Assembly (NCBI RefSeq): GCF_030732225.1 | Contig: NZ_CP132230.1 | Coordinates: 958,001 to 1,022,000, forward strand | Source: Streptococcus iniae | GTDB lineage: Bacteria; Bacillota; Bacilli; Lactobacillales; Streptococcaceae | Length of the DNA stretch: 64,000 bases | Reading direction: 5' to 3' | Shown: positions 35,378-45,113 of the stretch, piece after piece | Layout of the letters: every line of letters begins with the position of its first letter | How positions within the stretch are numbered: the stretch's first letter is position 1 | The notes under the pieces: model-generated | What the model saw: the letters and a program-made list of their open reading frames with translations, nothing else | Told to the model about the DNA's origin: nothing | Database searches by the model: none | Translations under genes and position numbers: made by a program

Positions 35378-36680
35378 TTTAAAACGTATTTACCAGTCAG
35401 ATAATTTTGGGCATTTTTTCCATTTTTTTGCAGTCTTTACAGGAATATTTGTTGTCATGACCATGATTATCATTCAAATCATGCAGTACGGTGTTTATTC
35501 TTCGGTAGATAGTAGTCTACTTGCTGTGTCAAAAAATTCATCGGTTTATGCTAATTTAACCATGGAACGAATGACCTCATTTTACTTTGATAATCAAGAG
35601 GATGCTTTTAAAAATGGAACTGAAGTCTTTAAAGCAGCCTTAGTTGAACAACCAGTTGCCAATACGGATATTATCCTCTTTAGTTCTAACGGAACGGTTT
35701 TAAATAGCTTTGATGCGCTATCGGGTTTTCAAAATTTTACCTTAAAAACAAATGAATTAAATGCCATTCGAACACGGAAATTGATGAATTTTTACGGGCA
35801 TGAAGAAAAATACCATACGCTGACAGTTAAGATTCATTCCAATAGGTACCCAGCGGTGGCTTACCTAATGGCAGTTGTCAATGTGGAACAATTGGACCGT
35901 GCCAATGAGCGCTATGAACGAATCATTGTTCTTGTTATGATAACTTTCTGGTTTATTTCTGTTTTGGCCAGTATATACCTTGCAAAATGGAGTCGTAAAC
36001 CAATTCTTGAAAGTTATGAGAAACAAAAAATGTTTGTTGAAAATGCTAGTCATGAATTAAGAACTCCCTTAGCAGTATTACAAAATCGCTTAGAGACCCT
36101 GTTTAGAAAACCTAATGAAACAATTCTGGAAAACAGTGAACCAATTGCTTCGAGTTTAGAAGAAGTGCGCAATATGAAGATCTTAACCACAAATTTATTG
36201 AATCTTGCCAGACGCGATGATGGGATTAATCCAGAACTCGTTGATGTGGATGCAAGCTTTTTTGACGCTATGTTTGAAAACTTCAACTTAGTAGCTGAAG
36301 ATTATGGTAAAGACTTCCATTTTGAAAATCAGGTTAAGCGGACAATAAAAATGGATAAATCTTTATTAAAACAATTGATTACCATTTTATTTGATAATGC
36401 TTTGAAATACACGGACTCTGATGGGCAAATTTCAATTAGTGTTCGAACAACAGATAAAAATTTAATGGTCAGAGTGCTAGATGATGGTCCTGGAATAAAA
36501 GACATGGATAAAAAGAAAGTTTTTGACCGCTTCTATCGTGTTGATAAGGCTAGAACACGTACTAAAGGTGGATTTGGTTTGGGACTTTCTTTAGCAAAAC
36601 AGATTGTTGCTTCCTTAAATGGAACAATATCAGTTAAAGACAATAAACCAAAAGGGACAATATTTGAAGTTAAACTCTAA
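35370..36680 (+). CDS. ciaH: Sensor histidine kinase CiaH
   Basis: This 436-residue membrane kinase phosphorylates CiaR. It has an N-terminal helix (about 18-38), an extracellular sensor of about 140 residues, a second helix (about 186-205), the H-box [13 protein letters not shown] with phospho-histidine near 228, the N-box [12 protein letters not shown], the G1 DDGPGIKD, the F-box [11 protein letters not shown] and the G2 [13 protein letters not shown]. Overlap with ciaR indicates coupling. A long hairpin follows. Confidence 0.95.
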   Translation: MANLKRIYQSDNFGHFFHFFAVFTGIFVVMTMIIIQIMQYGVYSSVDSSLLAVSKNSSVYANLTMERMTSFYFDNQEDAFKNGTEVFKAALVEQPVANTDIILFSSNGTVLNSFDALSGFQNFTLKTNELNAIRTRKLMNFYGHEEKYHTLTVKIHSNRYPAVAYLMAVVNVEQLDRANERYERIIVLVMITFWFISVLASIYLAKWSRKPILESYEKQKMFVENASHELRTPLAVLQNRLETLFRKPNETILENSEPIASSLEEVRNMKILTTNLLNLARRDDGINPELVDVDASFFDAMFENFNLVAEDYGKDFHFENQVKRTIKMDKSLLKQLITILFDNALKYTDSDGQISISVRTTDKNLMVRVLDDGPGIKDMDKKKVFDRFYRVDKARTRTKGGFGLGLSLAKQIVASLNGTISVKDNKPKGTIFEVKL

Positions 36681-36738
36681 AAAAGAGGATGAGCAAAGGC
36701 TCTAATCTTAGTTCTTCTTTTGAAAATAAGTCTTCTTA

Positions 36739-36788
36739 AAAAAGGCATTGAATCGCGTTTTTTGATTACGCAATTCAATGCCTTTTGC
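36739..36788 (+). terminator. Terminator after ciaRH
   Basis: An arm of about 18 bases (AAAAGGCATTGAATCGCG) pairs almost fully with CGCAATTCAATGCCTTTT around a T-rich loop. It works best on the plus strand but is nearly symmetrical. Confidence 0.75.
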
Positions 36789-36814
36789 TCTATTTTAAAG
36801 CTTTTGACTAGAAA

Positions 36815-36840
36815 AGAAAAAAACTCCTAGAGGAGTTTTC
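36815..36840 (-). terminator. Terminator of rpsT
   Basis: On the minus strand AAAACTCCT and AGGAGTTTT form a 9-bp stem followed by TTTTTC. Confidence 0.85.
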
Positions 36841-36851
36841 ATTGGTTTTAA

Positions 36852-37094
36852 TTAGCCAAGTTTAGCAGCAAGACGTGCTTTATCGCGGCTAGCTTTATTT
36901 TTATGAATCAAACCTTTTGATTCAGCTCTATCGATGCTAGAAGAAGCAGTGCGGAAAAGCTCTTCAGTTGGGTTAGCTTCATATGCTTTGATAGCAGTAC
37001 GCATAGCTGATTTTTGTGCTGAATTTTTTTCGTTTGCTTTAACGTTAAGTTCAGCGCGTTTGATAGCTGATTTAATATTTGCCAATGTTTTCAC
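36852..37094 (-). CDS. rpsT: Ribosomal protein S20
   Basis: This 80-residue basic protein binds 16S rRNA at the bottom of the 30S body. The S20 pattern is clear: [31 protein letters not shown] and the C-terminal [20 protein letters not shown]. The start follows GGAGGTG. It has its own promoter and terminator, and its minus-strand placement next to coaA is as in other streptococci. Confidence 0.98.
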   Translation of the reverse strand: MKTLANIKSAIKRAELNVKANEKNSAQKSAMRTAIKAYEANPTEELFRTASSSIDRAESKGLIHKNKASRDKARLAAKLG

Positions 37095-37117
37095 CTCCGT
37101 ATTAATCTAACTACACT

Positions 37118-37146
37118 ATTATATAGAAATAATGTTCATTTGGCAA
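37118..37146 (-). promoter_or_regulatory. Promoter of rpsT
   Basis: On the minus strand TTGCCA (37146-37141) and TATAAT (37123-37118) are separated by 17 bp, directly upstream of rpsT. Confidence 0.75.
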
Positions 37147-37153
37147 GCCTTTA

Positions 37154-38074
37154 TCATTTTTTGACATAAATTTCATCGATTTTGTGGTTTTTAGACTTGT
37201 GTAAAATGATTTCTGCACGATTTCGTGTAGGTTCGATGAATTTCTCTAAATTTTCAAGATTAATGGTTTTCCAAACCTCACTAGCAAATGAAATGGCCTC
37301 AGTTCTAGGCATCTTAGCATATTTGTAGTAAAAACTTGTTTGATCATCTTTAGCTAAATTTAAAATGCTTTCAAATCGCTCAATATACCATTTTTCAATA
37401 TCATTACTATCTGCGTCAATATAAATAGAAAAATCAAAATAATCACTCATATAGAGCCTGTTATTTTGCTGATTTTGAAAAACATTTATCCCTTCAATGA
37501 TTAAAAAGTCAGGACTCTCGATTTTTTGCAATTGATTGGGAACTATATCATAACTTTCATGAGAATAAACGGGAATTTCAGCATTTTGACCATTTTTCAT
37601 ATCATCTAAAAAGTTGAGCAGCAGTTCCATATTATAGGATTGTGGGAATCCTTTTCGGTTTAGCAGATGATTAGCAATTAAATAGTCATTTGGGTATAAA
37701 AAGCCATCAGTTGTAACCATTTCCACCTTACTTGTTTTGAAAGTTCTCGCAAGTAAGAGTTGTATTAAACGGCTGGTTGTTGATTTCCCTACAGCAACAG
37801 ATCCCGATATACCAATGATAAATGGTCTTTTTTGGATATCTTTTTTTAAGAATAAGCTTTTTGAAAATGATAAATTTTCTTGATTGATTTTATAAATCTG
37901 AATGAGATTGATTAATGGTAAGTAAACCTCTATAACATCTGTAATATTAATATTATCGTTTAAACCAGTAATGGTTTTTAATTCATCTTCAGTTAATAAT
38001 GGCTTTGAATGCTGATGTAAAACTTTCCAAGATTCTCTATTTATTTTTGAGAAATTGATAAATTCATTGGTCAT
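37154..38074 (-). CDS. coaA: Pantothenate kinase (type I)
   Basis: This 306-residue P-loop kinase phosphorylates pantothenate, the first step of CoA synthesis. The Walker A is [15 protein letters not shown], followed by [18 protein letters not shown] and IEGINVFQ, all typical of bacterial CoaA. ATG 38074 is chosen because GGAG lies 5 bases upstream; a longer frame to 38098 lacks a site. It complements the coaB/coaC and ECF genes at 52-54 kb. Confidence 0.95.
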   Translation of the reverse strand: MTNEFINFSKINRESWKVLHQHSKPLLTEDELKTITGLNDNINITDVIEVYLPLINLIQIYKINQENLSFSKSLFLKKDIQKRPFIIGISGSVAVGKSTTSRLIQLLLARTFKTSKVEMVTTDGFLYPNDYLIANHLLNRKGFPQSYNMELLLNFLDDMKNGQNAEIPVYSHESYDIVPNQLQKIESPDFLIIEGINVFQNQQNNRLYMSDYFDFSIYIDADSNDIEKWYIERFESILNLAKDDQTSFYYKYAKMPRTEAISFASEVWKTINLENLEKFIEPTRNRAEIILHKSKNHKIDEIYVKK

Positions 38075-38157
38075 GATAACTCCTATATGATTTTGCAATA
38101 GTATTATTATAGCACTTGATCTTGGAAATAGAAAAGATTGTTTCGGATAAAGTTAAA

Positions 38158-38173
38158 AAACAAACGTTTTCAA
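38158..38173. promoter_or_regulatory. Possible second cre-like site
   Basis: AAACAAACGTTTTCAA contains the core AACGTTTTCA and fits the CcpA consensus with two mismatches. It lies between coaA and the nucleoside operon, so either could be its target. Confidence 0.35.
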
Positions 38174-38273
38174 ATGAAACTATATATATTGTTTGTGAAA
38201 TGTATGATTTGAGGGGAGGATTTTTTTTAATATTTGTATACAAAAATAGTCTATAAATATTAAAAAAACTGTC

Positions 38274-38302
38274 TTGAAAACCGTTTCAAAGTATGTTAGA
38301 AT
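38274..38302 (+). promoter_or_regulatory. Nucleoside operon promoter with cre-like site
   Basis: TTGAAA (38274-38279) and TAGAAT (38297-38302) are spaced by 17 bp. The 16 bases 38274-38289 (TTGAAAACCGTTTCAA) fit the CcpA cre consensus with one mismatch and cover the -35, a position expected for repression by CcpA. Confidence 0.6.
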
Positions 38303-38334
38303 GAAAAAGCATCTTAAAAAGGATAGGTAAATTC

Positions 38335-38934
38335 ATGACAAAAATGTATTATGATGAAAATCCGGACAGCATTCATGATATTCATGAATTAAAGGTAAAT
38401 CTCTTAAATCACCCTTTCACCTTTTATACGGATTCTGGTGTTTTTTCAAAAAAAATGATTGACTTCGGGAGTCAAGTTTTATTAAATGCTCTAAACTTTC
38501 ACCCCAATGATACCTTATTGGATTTGGGTTGTGGTTATGGCCCTCTAGGGATTACTTTAGCTAAAGTACAAGGAGTAAAGGCTACTTTAGTTGATATTAA
38601 TAATAGAGCAATAGATTTAGCTAAAAGAAATGCGGAAAAAAATCAAGCTGACGTTAGCATTTTCCAGTCTAATATCTATGAAAATATTTCTGATTCTTAT
38701 CATCATATCATTAGTAATCCACCCATTCGTGCTGGTAAGAAAGTCGTCCATGAGATTATTGAAAAAAGTATCGATTATCTTGTTGATGGCGGTGATTTAA
38801 CAATTGTTATTCAAAAGAAACAAGGTGCACCAAGTGCCAAAGAAAAAATGGCTGACATCTTTGGTAATGTTGACGTCTTAAAAAAAGACAAAGGCTACTA
38901 CATTCTTAGGAGTATAAAACATGAGAACAGTTGA
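38335..38934 (+). CDS. Class I SAM methyltransferase (RsmC-like)
   Basis: This 199-residue methyltransferase of the MTS/RsmC type has the SAM-binding LLDLGCGYGPLGITLAK followed by the acidic loop LVDINNRAIDLAKRNAEKN and the catalytic NPP motif in HHIISNPPIRAGK, which methylates exocyclic amino groups of guanine or adenine. The likely target is rRNA, but not proven. It overlaps pdp by 14 bases, so it is the first gene of the nucleoside-salvage operon. Confidence 0.88.
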   Translation: MTKMYYDENPDSIHDIHELKVNLLNHPFTFYTDSGVFSKKMIDFGSQVLLNALNFHPNDTLLDLGCGYGPLGITLAKVQGVKATLVDINNRAIDLAKRNAEKNQADVSIFQSNIYENISDSYHHIISNPPIRAGKKVVHEIIEKSIDYLVDGGDLTIVIQKKQGAPSAKEKMADIFGNVDVLKKDKGYYILRSIKHENS

Positions 38935-40198
38935 TTTAATTCAAAAGAAAAGAGATGGACAGGCCCTTACAACTGAAGAAATAAACTGGTTGGTTAATGG
39001 GTATGCTGATGGAACAGTGCCAGATTACCAAATGGCTGCATTTGCAATGGCGGTCTATTTTAAAGGCATGACAACTGAAGAAACACGCGATTTAACCATG
39101 GCTATGGTTGGAACTGGAGAACAGATTGATTTATCAGCTATTGATGGCATTAAAACTGATAAACATTCTACAGGTGGTGTTGGTGATAAAGTTACCTTGA
39201 TTTTAGCGCCCCTTGTTTCAAGTTTTGGTGTACCAGTTGCTAAAATGAGTGGTCGTGGTCTTGGGCATACTGGTGGAACGCTTGACAAATTGGAAGCTAT
39301 TAAAGGTTACAAAATCGATAGAAGCCAAGAAGAATTTATTAAACAGGTTCAAGAAATTGGTGTATCTGTCATTGGACAATCAGATCAATTGGTGAAAGCA
39401 GATAAGTTACTTTATGCCCTAAGAGATGTGACTGCTACGGTAGATATTATCCCTCTCATTGCAAGTTCAGTCATGAGTAAAAAAATTGCAGCAGGAGCTG
39501 ACAGTATTCTTTTAGATGTAACTGTTGGTGATGGTGCATTTATGAAAACAATTGAAGATGCTGAAACGCTTTCTCAATTAATGGTTGATTTAGGGAAAAA
39601 AGTTGGACGTCAAACGATAGCTGTTATTACAAATATGAGTCAACCTTTAGGAAGATCAATTGGAAATCGTTTAGAAGTACTTGAAGCAATTGAAATAATG
39701 CAAGGTAAAGGCCGTGAGGATATCACTGAGTTTATCTGTGAATTAGCACAAATCATGCTTAAGTTAGCAGGTGTAGAGAAAACGATTTCAGCTATTCATC
39801 GCCAACTTGTCGATGGTCCTGCATTAAGAAAATTTGAAGAAATGATTTCTTATCAAGGTGGTGATTTAGAAGATCTCTATAGACCATCTTCTGCAAAAGT
39901 TAAAACGCCAGTATTGGCAAAAGAATCTGGCTATATCACTGAACTTCCTGCTCTAGAATTTGGTCTTATTGCAATGCGATTAGGAGCTGGTAGAGCAGTT
40001 AAATCTGATCTGCTTGATTATGAAAGTGGTATTGTATTTGACAAAAAAGTTGGTGATGCCGTTCAAGTTGGTGATCAAATTGCTACAATCTATTCTAGTA
40101 ACGAATTAGACAATAAAGTGCTTACAGAATTCGAAAAAAATGTTAAAATAGGTTTAGAACAAATTGAATCTAAAGAGATTATTAAGATTGTTTCCTAA
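38921..40198 (+). CDS. pdp: Pyrimidine-nucleoside phosphorylase
   Basis: This 425-residue enzyme splits uridine and thymidine with phosphate. It has the phosphate-binding [10 protein letters not shown], the family signature [44 protein letters not shown] and a C-terminal domain with [17 protein letters not shown]. It overlaps the methyltransferase gene and is followed by deoC after 11 bases. Catabolic role fits the cre-like site at the operon start. Confidence 0.95.
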   Translation: MRTVDLIQKKRDGQALTTEEINWLVNGYADGTVPDYQMAAFAMAVYFKGMTTEETRDLTMAMVGTGEQIDLSAIDGIKTDKHSTGGVGDKVTLILAPLVSSFGVPVAKMSGRGLGHTGGTLDKLEAIKGYKIDRSQEEFIKQVQEIGVSVIGQSDQLVKADKLLYALRDVTATVDIIPLIASSVMSKKIAAGADSILLDVTVGDGAFMKTIEDAETLSQLMVDLGKKVGRQTIAVITNMSQPLGRSIGNRLEVLEAIEIMQGKGREDITEFICELAQIMLKLAGVEKTISAIHRQLVDGPALRKFEEMISYQGGDLEDLYRPSSAKVKTPVLAKESGYITELPALEFGLIAMRLGAGRAVKSDLLDYESGIVFDKKVGDAVQVGDQIATIYSSNELDNKVLTEFEKNVKIGLEQIESKEIIKIVS

Positions 40199-40209
40199 AG
40201 GAGGAATTC

Positions 40210-40872
40210 ATGGAAATTAACAAATATATCGATCATACTTTGCTTAAAGCAGATAGCGTTCAGAGTCAAATTGATCAGTTGTTGAGTGAAGCAAAAGAAT
40301 ATGATTTTGCAAGTGTTTGCATTAATCCATCTTGGGTTAGTTATTGTGCAAACGAGTTGAAAGATTCAGATGTTAAAGTATGTACAGTCGTTGGTTTTCC
40401 TTTAGGAGCTACAACTGCTGAAACAAAAGCTTTTGAAACCAAAAATGCCATTGAAAATGGTGCAGATGAGATTGACATGGTCTTGAATATTGGTCGCATG
40501 AAACAAGGTGACTATCAAGCTGTTGAAGATGATGTTCGTGCTGTTGTAGAAGCAAGTGGTGATAAACTTGTAAAAGTTATTATTGAAGCTTGTTTGCTAA
40601 CAGATGAAGAAAAGGTTAAAGCTTGCCAACTATCTGTTGCAGCAGGAGCAGATTTTGTCAAAACCTCAACAGGTTTTTCAACTGGAGGCGCTACAATTGA
40701 AGATGTTAAGTTGATGCGTGAAACAGTGGGTCCAGAAGTTGGTGTTAAAGCAGCAGGTGGTGCAAGATCTCTAGCAGATGCTCAAGCCTTTATTGAAGCA
40801 GGAGCAACACGTATTGGAACTTCAGCAGGTGTTAAAATTGTTAATGGTGAGGAAGTCAATGGTGGCTACTAA
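40210..40872 (+). CDS. deoC: Deoxyribose-phosphate aldolase
   Basis: This 220-residue class I aldolase splits 2-deoxyribose 5-phosphate to glyceraldehyde 3-phosphate and acetaldehyde. The Schiff-base lysine is Lys151 in [38 protein letters not shown] and [10 protein letters not shown] are also present. Start has AAGGAGG. The last bases overlap cdd. Confidence 0.96.
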   Translation: MEINKYIDHTLLKADSVQSQIDQLLSEAKEYDFASVCINPSWVSYCANELKDSDVKVCTVVGFPLGATTAETKAFETKNAIENGADEIDMVLNIGRMKQGDYQAVEDDVRAVVEASGDKLVKVIIEACLLTDEEKVKACQLSVAAGADFVKTSTGFSTGGATIEDVKLMRETVGPEVGVKAAGGARSLADAQAFIEAGATRIGTSAGVKIVNGEEVNGGY

Positions 40873-41248
40873 TTTAGTTGCATTAGCAATTGATGCTAGT
40901 AAAAATGCCTATGTTCCATACTCTCACTTTCCCATAGGTGCAGCTTTGAAAACAAAAGAAGGTCATGTTTTTACAGGTTGTAACATTGAAAATGCTAGTT
41001 TTGGTTTAACTAATTGTGGTGAAAGAACTGCAATTTTTAAAGCAGTATCAGAAGGGTATAAAGACTTGACTGAAATTGCTATATATGGAGAAACACAAGA
41101 GCCGGTTTCACCTTGTGGAGCTTGTCGCCAAGTTATGGCGGAATTTTTCCCAGCTTCGGCCAAAGTTACCCTGATCGCAAAAGACGGTCGCACTCAAGAA
41201 ACAAGTGTAGGTGACTTACTTCCTTATTCTTTTACAGATTTAAATTAA
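40859..41248 (+). CDS. cdd: Cytidine deaminase
   Basis: This 129-residue zinc enzyme converts cytidine and deoxycytidine to uridine forms. The zinc and catalytic residues are in [22 protein letters not shown] (Cys, Glu) and [11 protein letters not shown] 40859 is chosen: GAGG lies 7 bases upstream and the frame overlaps deoC by 14 bases. It links pdp/deoC with the nucleoside importer. Confidence 0.95.
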   Translation: MVATNLVALAIDASKNAYVPYSHFPIGAALKTKEGHVFTGCNIENASFGLTNCGERTAIFKAVSEGYKDLTEIAIYGETQEPVSPCGACRQVMAEFFPASAKVTLIAKDGRTQETSVGDLLPYSFTDLN

Positions 41249-41334
41249 TCTGTTCTTAAATGTGTTATTTAGCCATAAGGCTATGTATTTTTCAGCAAGA
41301 AATTGCTAGAAACTTTTTAGGAGGGTTCATATTC

Positions 41335-42390
41335 ATGAACAAGAAATTTATTGGTCTCGGCTTAGCTTCAGTAGCTTTATTAAGTTTAGCTGCATGTGGC
41401 AATCGTGGTGCATCAAAATCTGATAGCAAAGATGCTAAAACAGATCTTAAAGTTGCAATGGTAACCGATACAGGTGGTGTTGATGATAAATCATTTAACC
41501 AATCTGCTTGGGAAGGTTTACAAGCTTGGGGAAAAGAAAATGGTCTTAAAAAAGGATCAGGATTTGATTACTTCCAATCAACAAGTGAATCTGAATATGC
41601 AACAAACATAGATACTGCTGTTTCAAGTGGTTACAAAGTTGTTTATGGTATTGGTTTCGCCTTGAAAGATGCAATTGATAAAGCTTCAGGAGATAACTCA
41701 GATACAAATTTTGTTATTGTTGATGATGTTATCGAAGGGAAAAAGAATGTTGCCAGTGTAACATTTGCCGACCATGAAGCTGCTTACCTTGCTGGTATTG
41801 CAGCTGCTAAAACTACAAAAACTAAAATTGTTGGTTTTGTAGGTGGAATGGAAGGTACTGTTATTACTCGTTTTGAAAAAGGTTTTGAAGCTGGTGTTAA
41901 ATCAGTCGATAGCTCAATTCAAGTGAAAATTGACTATGCAGGTTCATTTGGTGACGCTGCTAAAGGTAAAACAATTGCAGCTGCTCAATACGCAGGTGGT
42001 GCAGATGTTGTTTACCAAGCCGCAGGTGGTACTGGAGCAGGAGTCTTCAATGAAGCTAAAGCTGTCAACGAAAAACGTAACGAAGCTGATAAAGTTTGGG
42101 TTATCGGTGTAGACCGTGACCAAAAAGATGAAGGGAAATACACTTCAAAAGATGGCAAAGCATCAAACTTTGTACTTGCATCTTCAATTAAAAAAGTTGG
42201 AAAAGCAGTTCAATTAATCAATAAAAATGTTGCTGATGGAAAATTCCCTGGTGGAAAAACAACAGTTTATGGACTTAAAGATGGTGGGGTAGATATTGCT
42301 ACAACAAGCCTATCAGATGATGTTATTAAAGCTGTTAACGAAGCTAAAGAAAAAATTAAATCTGGAGACATTAAAGTTCCTGAAAAATAA
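41335..42390 (+). CDS. rnsB: Nucleoside ABC transporter binding lipoprotein
   Basis: This 351-residue BMP-family lipoprotein has a lipobox SLAAC with Cys21 and a mature domain with VAMVTDTGGVDDKSFNQSAWEGL, NFVIVDDVIEG, VASVTFADHEAAYLAGIAA and GFVGGMEG, as in PnrA/TmpC purine-nucleoside-binding proteins. ATG 41335 follows an AGGAGGG site. It is separated from the ATPase gene by 132 bases containing a small terminator-like hairpin and a large palindrome. The symbol follows the S. mutans rnsBACD ribonucleoside importer from memory. Confidence 0.9.
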   Translation: MNKKFIGLGLASVALLSLAACGNRGASKSDSKDAKTDLKVAMVTDTGGVDDKSFNQSAWEGLQAWGKENGLKKGSGFDYFQSTSESEYATNIDTAVSSGYKVVYGIGFALKDAIDKASGDNSDTNFVIVDDVIEGKKNVASVTFADHEAAYLAGIAAAKTTKTKIVGFVGGMEGTVITRFEKGFEAGVKSVDSSIQVKIDYAGSFGDAAKGKTIAAAQYAGGADVVYQAAGGTGAGVFNEAKAVNEKRNEADKVWVIGVDRDQKDEGKYTSKDGKASNFVLASSIKKVGKAVQLINKNVADGKFPGGKTTVYGLKDGGVDIATTSLSDDVIKAVNEAKEKIKSGDIKVPEK

Positions 42391-42407
42391 TAGCTAACTA
42401 TTAAAGT

Positions 42408-42432
42408 GCGACCTTAGTCGGTCGCCCTTTTT
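42408..42432 (+). terminator. Partial terminator after rnsB
   Basis: GCGACC/GGTCGC (6 bp, 6-base loop) is followed by CCTTTTT. As the operon continues, it may act as an attenuator that gives more binding protein than ATPase and permeases. Confidence 0.65.
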
Positions 42433-42434
42433 AG

Positions 42435-42488
42435 ACTGAGATAACTTTTATCTCAGTAAAACTTGTCAGTACTGACAAGTTTTACTGA
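42435..42488 (+). repeat. Overlapping alternative hairpins, 36-bp palindrome
   Basis: Positions 42435-42444 pair with 42448-42457 (10 bp, 3-base loop). Positions 42453-42470 and 42471-42488 form a perfect 36-bp palindrome with no spacer. The two share 42453-42457, so they cannot both form fully. No T tract follows the palindrome. Role not known. Confidence 0.85.
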
Positions 42489-42522
42489 AATAAAAGAGTG
42501 AATTGAAAGGAAGAAAAATCCT

Positions 42523-44055
42523 ATGACACAACATGTCATTGAAATGAAAGAGATTACAAAGAGATTTGGTGATTTTACTGCAAATGACCATATTAATTTG
42601 ACTGTTAAAAAAGGTGAAATTCATGCCCTTTTAGGTGAAAATGGTGCAGGTAAGTCTACTTTGATGAATATGTTGGCTGGTTTGTTAGAACCAACTGAAG
42701 GTGAAATTTTTATCAATGGTAAAGCTGAACTCATTGATTCCCCATCAAAATCTTCGCATCTAGGAATTGGAATGGTTCACCAACACTTTATGTTGGTTGA
42801 AGCTTTTACAGTTGCCGAAAATATTATTTTAGGCAATGAAACTGTTAAAAATGGTCGCCTTGATTTGAAAGAAGCAAGTCGTGAAATTAAAGAGTTATCA
42901 GAGAAATATGGTTTAGCTGTTGACACAGAAGCTAAAGTTGCCAATATTTCAGTAGGTGCGCAACAACGTGTTGAAATTTTGAAAACACTTTACCGCGGTG
43001 CCGATATTCTTATTTTTGATGAGCCAACTGCTGTATTGACACCATCTGAGATTCAAGAATTAATGGTTATCATGAAAAACCTTGTCAAAGAAGGAAAATC
43101 CATCGTTTTAATCACTCATAAACTTGATGAGATTAGAGCAGTTGCTGATCGTGTAACAGTTATTAGACGAGGTAAAAGTATTCAGACAGCAAATGTTGCA
43201 GGGGTAAGCGCAAAAGAACTTGCTGAAATGATGGTTGGCCGTTCAGTATCTTTTAAAACAGAAAAAATACCATCTAACCCTAAAGAAACTGTTCTTTCTA
43301 TTAAAGATTTAGTTGTAGACGAAAACCGTGGCATTCCTGCTGTAAAAGGTTTATCTTTAGACGTTAGAGCTGGTGAAATCGTTGGTATTGCTGGGATTGA
43401 TGGTAATGGACAAAGTGAGTTAATTCAAGCAATTACTGGCTTACGAAAAGTAAAATCTGGTTCTATTACAATTAAAAATCAAGAAGTTACTCATTTCAAT
43501 TCTAGAAAAATCACAGAACTTTCTGTTGGACATGTGCCTGAAGATCGTCACAAAGATGGTTTGATTTTAGAGATGTCTTTAGCTGAGAACACAGCATTGC
43601 AAACGTATTATAAAGAGCCTCTCAGTAAAAATGGTATTTTAAATTATGCAAAAATTAACGAGTATGCTCGTAATCTAATGAAAGAATTTGACGTACGTGG
43701 TGCTAATGAATTAGTTCCGGCCCGTGGTTTCTCTGGTGGTAATCAACAAAAAGCAATCATTGCACGTGAAGTTGACCGTAACCCAGATTTATTGATTGTT
43801 AGCCAACCAACTCGAGGTCTTGATGTTGGAGCTATCGAGTATATTCATAAACGTTTAATTGAGGAACGTGATAAAGGAAAAGCTGTTTTAGTTGTCAGCT
43901 TTGAATTGGATGAGATTTTAAATTTATCAGATCGAATCGCTGTTATTCATGATGGTAAAATTCAAGGAATTGTAAATCCAGAAAGTACCAATAAGCAAGA
44001 GCTTGGTATTTTAATGGCAGGTGGTTCAATTGATAAGGAGGAAGAAGATGTCTAA
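42523..44055 (+). CDS. rnsA: Nucleoside ABC importer ATPase (two domains)
   Basis: This 510-residue protein has two fused nucleotide-binding domains, as in sugar/nucleoside CUT2 importers. Domain 1: Walker A GENGAGKST, LVEAFTVAENIILG, signature region ISVGAQQRVEILKTLYR, Walker B ILIFDEPTAVLTP. Domain 2: GIDGNGQSELIQAI (degenerate Walker A without GKS/T), FSGGNQQKAIIAREV and LLIVSQPTRGLDVG. This asymmetry is typical for the family. Start has GGAAG 8 bases upstream. It overlaps the permease by 8 bases. Confidence 0.94.
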   Translation: MTQHVIEMKEITKRFGDFTANDHINLTVKKGEIHALLGENGAGKSTLMNMLAGLLEPTEGEIFINGKAELIDSPSKSSHLGIGMVHQHFMLVEAFTVAENIILGNETVKNGRLDLKEASREIKELSEKYGLAVDTEAKVANISVGAQQRVEILKTLYRGADILIFDEPTAVLTPSEIQELMVIMKNLVKEGKSIVLITHKLDEIRAVADRVTVIRRGKSIQTANVAGVSAKELAEMMVGRSVSFKTEKIPSNPKETVLSIKDLVVDENRGIPAVKGLSLDVRAGEIVGIAGIDGNGQSELIQAITGLRKVKSGSITIKNQEVTHFNSRKITELSVGHVPEDRHKDGLILEMSLAENTALQTYYKEPLSKNGILNYAKINEYARNLMKEFDVRGANELVPARGFSGGNQQKAIIAREVDRNPDLLIVSQPTRGLDVGAIEYIHKRLIEERDKGKAVLVVSFELDEILNLSDRIAVIHDGKIQGIVNPESTNKQELGILMAGGSIDKEEEDV

Positions 44056-45112
44056 AAAGGCACAAAAAATTGCTGTTCCAGTTATTTCCGTCTTATTAGG
44101 ATTTATTTTGGGTGCAATTATCATGTTTATCTTTGGGTATGATCCTATCTGGGGATATGAAGGACTTTTCCAAATTGCATTTGGTAGTGTTAAAAATATT
44201 GGTGAAATTTTCAGAGCTATGGGGCCTCTAATTCTTATTGGTTTAGGGTTTACAGTAGCTAGTCGTGCAGGCTTCTTCAATATTGGGCTTTCTGGTCAAG
44301 CTTTAGCTGGTTGGATTGCGTCAACCTGGTTTGCTTTAAGTCACCCTGAGATGTCTCGTCCCTTGATGATTGTAACGACTGTTATTATTGGTATGGTAGC
44401 AGGCGGATTGGCTGGTGCGATTCCTGGTATCTTACGTGCCTTTTTAGGAACAAGTGAAGTTATTGTAACAATCATGATGAACTATATCATACTTTATGTT
44501 GGGAATAGTATCATTCAAAAAGTATTTTCTGAAAAGATTAAACAAAGTATTGATTCTTCTATTCAAGTTAGTGCCAATGCTAGTTATCGAACACCTTGGC
44601 TTTCAGATTTAACCAATAATTCTCGTATTAATATTGGTATTTTCTTTGCCCTAGTTGCAATTGTTGTTATTTGGTTCCTACTAAATAAAACAACTCTTGG
44701 TTTTGAAATCCGTTCAGTTGGTTTGAATCCAAATGCTAGTGAGTATGCAGGGATGTCATCTAAGCGAACCATTATTCTTTCAATGATTATCTCAGGATCT
44801 CTTGCAGGTCTTGGAGGTGTTGTTGAAGGACTTGGAACTTTTGGAAATGTCTTTGTTCAATCAAGTTCTTTAGCCATTGGATTTGATGGTATGGCTGTTA
44901 GTCTTCTTGCGGCCAATTCACCTATTGGAATTTTCTTCTCATCATTCCTATTTGGAGTTCTTAATATTGGGTCACCAGGTATGAATATTGCTGGAATTCC
45001 ACCAGAACTAGTTAAGGTTGTTACAGCATCAATTATTTTCTTCGTAGGTGCACATTACCTTATTGAGAGATATATCATTCAACCTAAAAAAGCAGTGAAA
45101 GGTGGTAAATAA
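44048..45112 (+). CDS. rnsC: Nucleoside ABC importer permease 1
   Basis: This 354-residue inner-membrane permease of the BPD_transp_2 family has about eight or nine helices, with GFFNIGLSGQALAGWIAS, GILRAFLGTSEVIVTIMMNYI and the conserved GLNPNASEYAGMSSKRTIILSMIISGSLAGLGGVVE. Start ATG 44048 is preceded by AGGAGG. It overlaps the ATPase gene and adjoins the second permease gene by one base. Confidence 0.93.
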   Translation: MSKKAQKIAVPVISVLLGFILGAIIMFIFGYDPIWGYEGLFQIAFGSVKNIGEIFRAMGPLILIGLGFTVASRAGFFNIGLSGQALAGWIASTWFALSHPEMSRPLMIVTTVIIGMVAGGLAGAIPGILRAFLGTSEVIVTIMMNYIILYVGNSIIQKVFSEKIKQSIDSSIQVSANASYRTPWLSDLTNNSRINIGIFFALVAIVVIWFLLNKTTLGFEIRSVGLNPNASEYAGMSSKRTIILSMIISGSLAGLGGVVEGLGTFGNVFVQSSSLAIGFDGMAVSLLAANSPIGIFFSSFLFGVLNIGSPGMNIAGIPPELVKVVTASIIFFVGAHYLIERYIIQPKKAVKGGK

Positions 45113-45113
45113 G

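Noticed and set aside
42453..42488. 36-bp palindrome as an intrinsic terminator
   Set aside because: No T tract follows on either strand and the operon continues; kept as an unexplained structure.
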